Assembly: GCA_022606425.2 (NCBI GenBank)
Contig: JAHDVF020000899.1
Location: 124,001 to 188,000 of the forward strand
Reading direction: 5' to 3'
Source of the DNA: Lepidostoma basale
Taxonomy: Eukaryota > Arthropoda > Insecta > Trichoptera > Lepidostomatidae
DNA length: 64,000 nucleotides
Shown here: positions 58,740 to 64,000 of the stretch, one piece after another
Position numbering within the stretch: the stretch's first letter is position 1
How the letters are laid out: each line of letters begins with the position of its first letter
The notes under the pieces: model-generated
What the model was told of the DNA's origin: nothing
The model's database searches: none
The model's input: the letters and a program-made list of their open reading frames with translations, nothing else
Translations under genes and position numbers: made by a program

Positions 58740-59230
58740 CGTAATGGGTAATATCCAGTATTTGTCTAGAAGTATTTGTATACATTAAAAAAAAAAAAAA
58801 AAAATTATGATATGTTTTAACTTGATTTGACCCAAGTTTGAAAAAATATATAAATTATACATGAAGTTATCGCCATATTTCTTGGACCCTGTTCCATAAG
58901 TGATGTTTTGCGGTGACTATTGCTTCTTACATGTCCATCTAAAATCATTCAAATTATATTTAAAAAAAAAGTTAATCTAGTGCCTGAACGACGCTTTTTT
59001 TGAAAACAAACAAAATGCCAGCCTCTGATAACTTACTTACGGATTTTCAAGGAAAATACAATAGTTAATTGTTCATAAAAAATAGAAATTTTTAAAAAGG
59101 AAAAAATTCTTCGATTAGGCACTAGATTTTTAAAGCAATATTTTTTTTATTTGAATGATTTAAGATGAACCTGTAAGAAGTTATGTTGGTCACAGCATTA
59201 CGGAACAGGGTCCAACAGATATGGTGATAA
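58740..59230. other. Stretch with an A-run, otherwise unrecognised
   Basis: An A homopolymer lies at 58786-58804. TTGGACCCTGTTCC (58885) and GGAACAGGGTCCAA (59202) and ACTTGATTTGACCCAAGTTT (58830) with its partner near 59510 suggest an inverted repeat about 680 bp across that encloses the next family A copy. Confidence 0.45.
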
Positions 59231-59233
59231 CTT

Positions 59234-59486
59234 CAACAACAACAACAACAAACCATCACGACGTTTCCCCGTAGGAGTAGGCAGATAGAATGGACCGCCA
59301 CACTACTCTATCCTGACATACCTCTCTAGTTTCCTCCACATTCATACAGCGAGTCATACATGCACGTCGATTCTTCCGGCTTCTGACATGGCCAACCTTT
59401 AAAATTTTATTAATTTGGTCATGCCATGTTTTCCTCGGTCTACCTCGACTCCGTACTCCATTTACATCGTTAACGTATAACTTCAT
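59234..59486 (-). mobile_element. LINE fragment, family A (subfamily 3)
   Basis: (CAA)n complement of the TTG tail, then complements of ILSAYSYGETS, RCMNVEETREVCQDRVVWRS, INKILKVGHVRSRKNRRACM and KLYVNDVNGVRSRGRPRKTW. An intact frame of 76 codons. Confidence 0.9.
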
Positions 59487-59679
59487 ATATAATTAATATA
59501 TTTTTTTCAAATTTGGGTCAAATCAAGTTAAAAAATTATATAATAACTTAATACTGATGGTTTTATAAAATAAATTAAATTACAGACTTTTTTCTTTAAA
59601 ATGCTAGTTTTTTTCACACCTCTGACTGCCCCTAACCCCTTAAGCCTCATAAGTGCGTAGATTTTCATGGCTAGTAACA

Positions 59680-59870
59680 AGATTTTTTTTGGATCTTGGG
59701 TGTATTCGTGTAAATCGTTGCAGTCTCCATCTTCAAGCTAGTTATGATCATAGCTACCTTGAAGATGGAGACAACAATGATCTCCGAAACATCAATTGAT
59801 GAAGAAAAGTGACACGGATTTATCTAAGATCCCAAAAAACAAACTTTAAGTCTCATTGATGATTTGATTA
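59680..59870. repeat. Palindromic repeat with GGAGA-type hairpins
   Basis: GTCTCCATCTTCAAG (59732-59746) and CTTGAAGATGGAGAC (59759-59773) are exact complements, and the 12-bp centre is also near-palindromic. Downstream ATCTCCGAAACATCAATTGA resembles the hammerhead-like motif at 22911 but lacks the GTC triplet. Outer sequence TTTTGGATCTTGGG / CTAAGATCCCAAAA extends the inversion. Confidence 0.7.
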
Positions 59871-59944
59871 CCGCTTTAACTGTTGATCCTGCGCATTTTG
59901 CTTCCAGAAGTCCGTATATAAGTAATAATAACATGCTAACTTTT

Positions 59945-60088
59945 GATGTGCCGTTTTTGTGATGTAATCCCTCAAGTGCGCAAGGGTCGCTGCGCCACAC
60001 CTTGCCAGATTAGTCTGAACGTTATCCACTAGGCGCTGTCTAGGCCTTCCTAATGATCTTGACGCACACAGGGTCTTGATTGGTAACT
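59945..60088 (-). mobile_element. LINE fragment, family I C-terminus
   Basis: Reverse strand reads KTLCASRSLGRPRQRLVDNV, QTNLARCGAATLAHLRDYIT, KTAH. GRPRQR..DN...DL.R.G is a LINE C-terminal pattern. This is the only copy here. Confidence 0.55.
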
Positions 60089-60089
60089 A

Positions 60090-60590
60090 CTACATATAAC
60101 AACTCATGTCCTAAGTTTTACAATGTTGATCAAGGATAGTTTCAAATTTTAAATATTTTTTTTTGAATCACAATACGTAATTCTACCCTAATCCGGATAT
60201 CTAGACATTTTTTATATGCTACTAATTCAATAGCTGTTGGCTATTTTAATAGAAGCTTACAATATATAATTTAGGTTACTTATAGAACTAGAAAGTAAAT
60301 AATCGCGCTAATACGGTCAATAAAAAATACTTAAGCTAATTATTAATTAAGATCGAATTTTAGATAACGAATACATATTAATAAAGAGTCGTATCCATTA
60401 CTATTTACTGCAGATTAATTAAAAATGAGGATTTGCCATTTAATATTAGCATATTTTATAAATAACTATTCTTAAGTGATTACGAATTAAAATAATGTTT
60501 TTTTTATTTCCTATGTTAAATATATTTTTTTCTCGACACTTCTTCTACTTCCTCTTAGTTTAGGTTGTATGACCTGTTTATGACGGTGAG
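60090..60590. other. AT-rich stretch, nothing recognised
   Basis: No coding similarity or repeat partner noticed over 500 bp. Confidence 0.45.
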
Positions 60591-60596
60591 CTTTTC

Positions 60597-60869
60597 TGGG
60601 ATGAAAGTAGAATAAATGCAGTAAAATTGAGATCTCTTAGACGAATGTGTGGATACTCTGTGTATGATAGAGTGTCGAATAAAAATATAAGAAGCAAATG
60701 CGGTGCGAATGATGGTGTTATGATCAAAATAATGAAAGTTTGGACACATGGATAGAATGAATAAAGAAAGAATGGTAAAAAAATTATATATTAACGATGT
60801 AAATGGAACCAGAAATAGAGGAAGACCAAGGAAAATATGGCACGATCAAATAAATCAAATATTGAATTG
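60597..60869 (+). mobile_element. LINE fragment, family A (subfamily 2)
   Basis: Encodes ESRINAVKLRSLRRMCGYSV, YDRVSNKNIRSKCGANDGVM, IKIMK, MDRMNKERMVKKLYINDVNG, TRNRGRPRKIWHDQINQILN and then breaks off. The GSLRWFGH segment is shortened. Confidence 0.85.
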
Positions 60870-60982
60870 TTGTTATTTGAAATTTCATTGCAGAAGTTCA
60901 TTGTAAATATAGAATTTAACTAAATGTTCATTTAAAAAAAATCGAATTTATTTTTATTTTTATTACTTACAATTATTATTTG

Positions 60983-61190
60983 ATAGTGCTACGTTTTCCT
61001 CGGTTTTCCTCTATTTCTTATTCCATTACGTCATTTACATACACTCTATTTATCATTATTTCTTCATTATTAGTTTCCATTTATCAAAATCATCTTAACG
61101 ATCCTTTTAATTTATTTTTCATAACGCTTTCATTCGCACTGCATTCATTTCTTATATTTGCATTTTACACTTTATCATATACACTATGTA
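60983..61190 (-). mobile_element. LINE fragment, family A
   Basis: Complements of NGIRNRGKPRKT, MNKERMIN, WLKSKGSLRWF-like and ECSANESVMKN sequence, lying in opposite orientation between two forward family A pieces. Confidence 0.7.
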
Positions 61191-61205
61191 AATATAATAT
61201 TGTGA

Positions 61206-61300
61206 AAGGGAGAGAAGTATGTCAGGAAAGAACAGCACGGTGGTTCACAATCTCTGCCTACCATTCGGAGAGATTGCGTGATAGTTAGTTTGTTAGGATT
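61206..61300 (+). mobile_element. LINE family A 3' end
   Basis: Encodes REVCQERTARWFTISAYHSE and a TTGCGTGATAGTTAGTTTGT terminus. It may be the displaced 3' end of the copy at 60597. Confidence 0.75.
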
Positions 61301-61304
61301 AATT

Positions 61305-61668
61305 TTCTTGTCGATTTGTGCTTATAAAAGTGAATTATTCAACTAGTAGCGATGGTAGAAGAAAACGAAATTACTTTTTGTCCATCAGCAAAACTATTTT
61401 ATAATAACAAAATTTTCCAAAGCTTTGAGTAAAAAAAATACGTAATTGAAGGTTTAAACGAGACGAATTGTCCGTTTCTTGTAAAAAACTTTTTGTTTAA
61501 CGTAATAAACTTGAAGGCAAAAACAATGGAATGATTTTCTTTATTCTTGTTTTTTTCGATGATTGATTCTTGTGATACGAACATAACCCAATCCACAATA
61601 TTTACAAGTATCTAATAATTGTTCTCCTTCAGATTATTTTGTTTGGTTTACAATTGTCCTTTCCATGT
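61305..61668. other. Stretch with no recognised feature
   Basis: AT-rich; no repeat partner noticed. Confidence 0.4.
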
Positions 61669-61669
61669 G

Positions 61670-61745
61670 TCGTTTGATAATACCCTAGGAAGGCAATACA
61701 AAATGTTCCCATAGAATGTGATAATACTCTCAGAAAACGGACTTT
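61670..61745 (+). repeat. Repeat P3, degenerate
   Basis: CGTTTGATAATACCCTAGGA, AAATGTTCCCATAGAATGTG and CTCTCAGAAAACGGACTTTT follow the P3 order. Confidence 0.5.
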
Positions 61746-61749
61746 TTCA

Positions 61750-62266
61750 TAACTATCATCAGCCGTCTGTCATCCACTGCTGAACGTCTCCTCTCCCAAA
61801 GAACGCCACCACCCCCTATCCATTGCCGCTCCCATCCATCCATGTCCAGCAATTCTCTTCAGAGCGTTGGTCCAGCGGGCAAGGGGACGTCCAACTCTGC
61901 GGAATCCTGTACGCGGTCTCCACTCCAGAACGTCTCCCCCATCGGCCGTCGGCTCTCCGACAGATAAGGCCAGCCCATCACCACTTCAGCCCGCCCATCC
62001 TCAGAGCCACCCAAGTCACCTTGGTTTGTTGTGGAATAAATTCGTTTCTAAATCTGTCCTTCAAGGTTATTCCAAGGATGGCTCTTTCCATGGCGCGTTG
62101 GGCGACCTTGAATCTGTAGACTAGACTTTTTGTCAATATCCACGTCTCGGCTTCAAACGTCATGACTAGCAAGATGCACTGGTTGAAGACTTTAGTCTTG
62201 AGGCATTGTGGTATTTTAGAGTTGAGAACATGACGCAATTTTCCAAAGGCCGCCCAACCCTTTGGA
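61750..62266 (-). mobile_element. LINE fragment, RTE-like family D 3' end
   Basis: Complement of the TGATGA tail and C-terminus. Reverse strand reads KLRHVLNSKIPQCLKTKVFN, QCILLVMTFEAETWILTKSL, VYRFKVAQRAMERAILGITL, KDRFRNEFIPQQTKVTWVAL, RMGGLKW; after a frameshift it continues with WAGLICRRADGRWGRRSGVE-like and GRPLARWTNALKRIAGHGWM-like sequence. The same layout as 17795-18366 on the other strand. Confidence 0.88.
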
Positions 62267-62285
62267 AACTTTCATAGCTAAGTAA

Positions 62286-62526
62286 CTGAATAACCATTAC
62301 GCCCTTTCTCCGGAAGGATGGGCAGAAAGCATGGACGCCCCTACTATTCTTGAAATAACCCTCGCGCATATTCACACGCTCGTCGATTGTTCCTACTTCG
62401 GACATGGCTGCCTTTCAGTATTTCAATAATTAGGACTCATTCGTTCGCCTTACATTCCTTTCTAACATAATCATTAGATATTCTATCATACATTTTTTCC
62501 GCATATTCTTCTAAGTGATCTCACTT
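62286..62526 (-). mobile_element. LINE fragment, family A, decayed
   Basis: Complements of the GGGCGTAATGG terminus, SEVGTID, RVNMREGYFKN and, further, YDRISNDYVRKECKANE-like sequence. It is likely subfamily 4. A deletion removes the central GRPRKT to GHME region. Confidence 0.7.
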
Positions 62527-62529
62527 AAT

Positions 62530-62930
62530 AATTCTGTGTTAAATGATCTTAATAATTGAACAATTATTTAAAGCAATCTTTGTAATTTGTAAAATCGCTT
62601 TATTGGTTGCATCCAATTTGCAGAACTTGGCGCAATTTTCTTCGTTTTTGCGAAATAAAATTTTATCACTTTATTTACCTTCCGTAGGCGAATTATGTAA
62701 AATAAACATTGTTTACAGCTGGCATCCTGTCAGGCTGGAGGCGTGCGGTTTTCCATCACAAGTACAAGTCTCTTGAGAAAACATAACTCTCGTACAGTGG
62801 CCATGAACAGTGGCTGCTCTGAGCAGTCGATAATGATGCTTCACTTGTGTAGTTGATTGACAAATGCGTAATAAAAAATATTATAGAATTTGTAATTATC
62901 TTAATAGATGGCGCTAGTTTACAACAACGC
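62530..62930. other. Stretch with TAATAGATGGCGCTAG motif, otherwise unrecognised
   Basis: CTTAATAGATGGCGCTAGTT near 62900 is shared with MITE M1 (14660, 58475). No other feature was recognised. Confidence 0.4.
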
Positions 62931-62934
62931 GAAG

Positions 62935-63260
62935 TTATTGCTATTAATGCGATGATGTAAAAGTGGCTGTCCGCCCGGTCTGGAACTCAGATCTGACGGA
63001 TAGTCAACATAGCTTTGGGTGTTTGAAAGTGTTCGTGAGAGCGTGGGTTAATGCATTTTTCCGATGCCGACACTTAGCCGCCCTCCACGTATATAAGGAT
63101 GCTGGGGCTGCTGCTCTTGGATAGAGGGGTTTCTACGGTTGTCTACCCCACCGAAATTCACCGTAATTTGTGCTGTTTCTAGCCCTCTGAGGGTGCGCTG
63201 TTTTCCAGCTGGGAGGAGGAGGTTGCTTCTCTGTGATGGGCCTCATTCCTCCCCCTCTTG
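62935..63260. other. GC-rich segment of unknown origin
   Basis: CGATGCCGACACTTAGCCGC, CCTCCACGTATATAAGGATG and CTGGGGCTGCTGCTCTTGGA are much richer in GC than the window average. ATATAAGGATG resembles a TATA-type promoter context, but no open frame of note follows. It could be a 5' region of a retroelement. Confidence 0.35.
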
Positions 63261-63499
63261 GCCATTATAATAATTTGTGCAGTGGTTTTATTTATTTATT
63301 TAATATTATGAAATGCTTCCTAAACCTCGTCCTTTGTCCTACATGCCAAAAATTGTACTTCACATTTTTTTCCCATCCCGCATTTGTCTCCTCTGCCTCT
63401 CTTGTTCTTCCCGCTGTATATTCCTGTGTATCATTCTTTTTATCTTTTATATAATGTTCCTAAAAAGTTCATGTATTATATATTATGTTTATTTATTCA

Positions 63500-63700
63500 A
63501 TAAAGTACAGCGGAGCATAGAAGTAGGATGGAGTAGATTAAATGTGGTCTGGCACTCCCTTGTTGTTGTCGTCTTTAAATGTAGGTCCCGGATGGACCGG
63601 GGAGAGGCCCAGGGAGTGTACGAGCGAGGCTTATAAAAGGGCGCCGCTACGCTCTATAACAGCCTCGGGTATGTGGCGGTAACTTCTATGTTCCTTTATA
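63500..63700. other. Second GC-rich segment of unknown origin
   Basis: GGTCCCGGATGGACCGGGGA (a short palindrome CCCGG/CCGGG), GAGGCTTATAAAAGGGCGCC and GCTCTATAACAGCCTCGGGT. TATAAAAG at 63631-63638 is a good TATA-box match. No coding sequence follows before the jockey remnant. Confidence 0.35.
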
Positions 63701-63714
63701 TAAAAAAAGGTCCA

Positions 63715-63845
63715 GCATTCCTAAAAAAATGCAGTTTGATAGACCCACGGATAGCTATCATACTCCCTCATGTAGAGATACCTCATAATTTTTTTCTGAA
63801 CCCTCTAAGCATAAAGGAATATCTAGCCTCGTGAGGACTCCATAT
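63715..63845 (-). mobile_element. Jockey-like LINE fragment (family J)
   Basis: Reverse strand reads RVQKKIMRYLYMREYDSYPW-like sequence and VYQTAFF before decay, matching 52279-52390. GAGTCCTCACGAGGC-type sequence lies at its 5' edge, as in the 52279 copy. Confidence 0.7.
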
Positions 63846-64000
63846 CGGAGAACTACTTGTCAATTCTAGTGTCCATTCTTTGAACATGACCTTACTAGTC
63901 CCCCCTATTTCTACTGTCTACTCCATCTTACTCGTATAATCTCATATCTTTCTTGAATCAACAGCAAAAAAGATAGTATAACTATACCGCAGTTATGGGT

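Overview
This is an AT-rich eukaryotic window, most likely insect and plausibly lepidopteran. That assignment rests on the retrotransposon families present, a mariner relic, TIR elements and AT microsatellites. It is inference, not proof. I find no intact host gene and no bacterial-type operon, ribosome binding site, CRISPR array, rRNA or convincing tRNA gene. The whole window reads as a graveyard of nested transposable elements.

Non-LTR (LINE) retrotransposons dominate, and nearly all are 5'-truncated 3' ends. Family A (about 40 fragments) encodes a reverse-transcriptase C-terminus with motifs such as YGSEAWNWQKKDES, GSLRWFGHMERM, GRPRKTWHDQINQIL and a final SAYPSGETA, and ends in GGCGTGATGG plus (TTAG)n or (TTG)n/(TTTG)n. 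Family B has motif DFTYLGSSITKENEDHKEIE and a GAAGAA tail. C has GRPAATW. D is RTE-like, with GEAYIQQW and a TGATGA tail. E has GRPPKRWRDSW. F, G, H and I are each seen as a few C-terminal fragments. J is jockey-like (LERVQKKFLRALYMREYG), and J2 is a distant relative. No copy keeps a complete reverse transcriptase, so all are judged dead.

Non-autonomous elements are layered over these. SINE-1 (four copies) shares about 50 bp of 3' end with LINE family A. SINE-2 (two copies) has a tRNA-Ser/Leu-like head. A TTAA-flanked piggyBac-like insertion and an hAT-like insertion with an 8-bp duplication each split a family A copy. Other TIR elements lie at 23743-24609, 42304-43042, 19107-19548 and 58304-58735. 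A mariner relic at 6398-7419 has lost most of its catalytic domain. A 57-bp satellite array lies at 28868-29385.

The least expected signal is a recurring RNA-like motif of hammerhead-ribozyme layout: stem I, a 7-nt core CTGAWGA or variants, a stem II hairpin, GAAAC, a minimal stem III, then GTC or GTT. It occurs at 24651, 33433, 33585 (reverse), 33657, 33843, 52825 (reverse), 53091 and elsewhere, often as inverted pairs in repeats resembling Penelope-like element termini. Most copies carry one extra nucleotide before stem II, so catalysis is a hypothesis.

Layout: 1-7.5 kb LINE fragments, TA microsatellites and mariner; 7.5-14 kb families A, D, B and C; 14-20 kb MITEs and RTE-like ends; 20-28 kb mixed LINE ends, long-TIR element and TTAA insertion; 28-34 kb satellite and hammerhead-like cluster; 34-52 kb dense family A, both SINE types and one exon-like segment (38134-38299); 52-64 kb jockey remnants, hAT insertion, MITEs and unexplained GC-richer DNA near the end.
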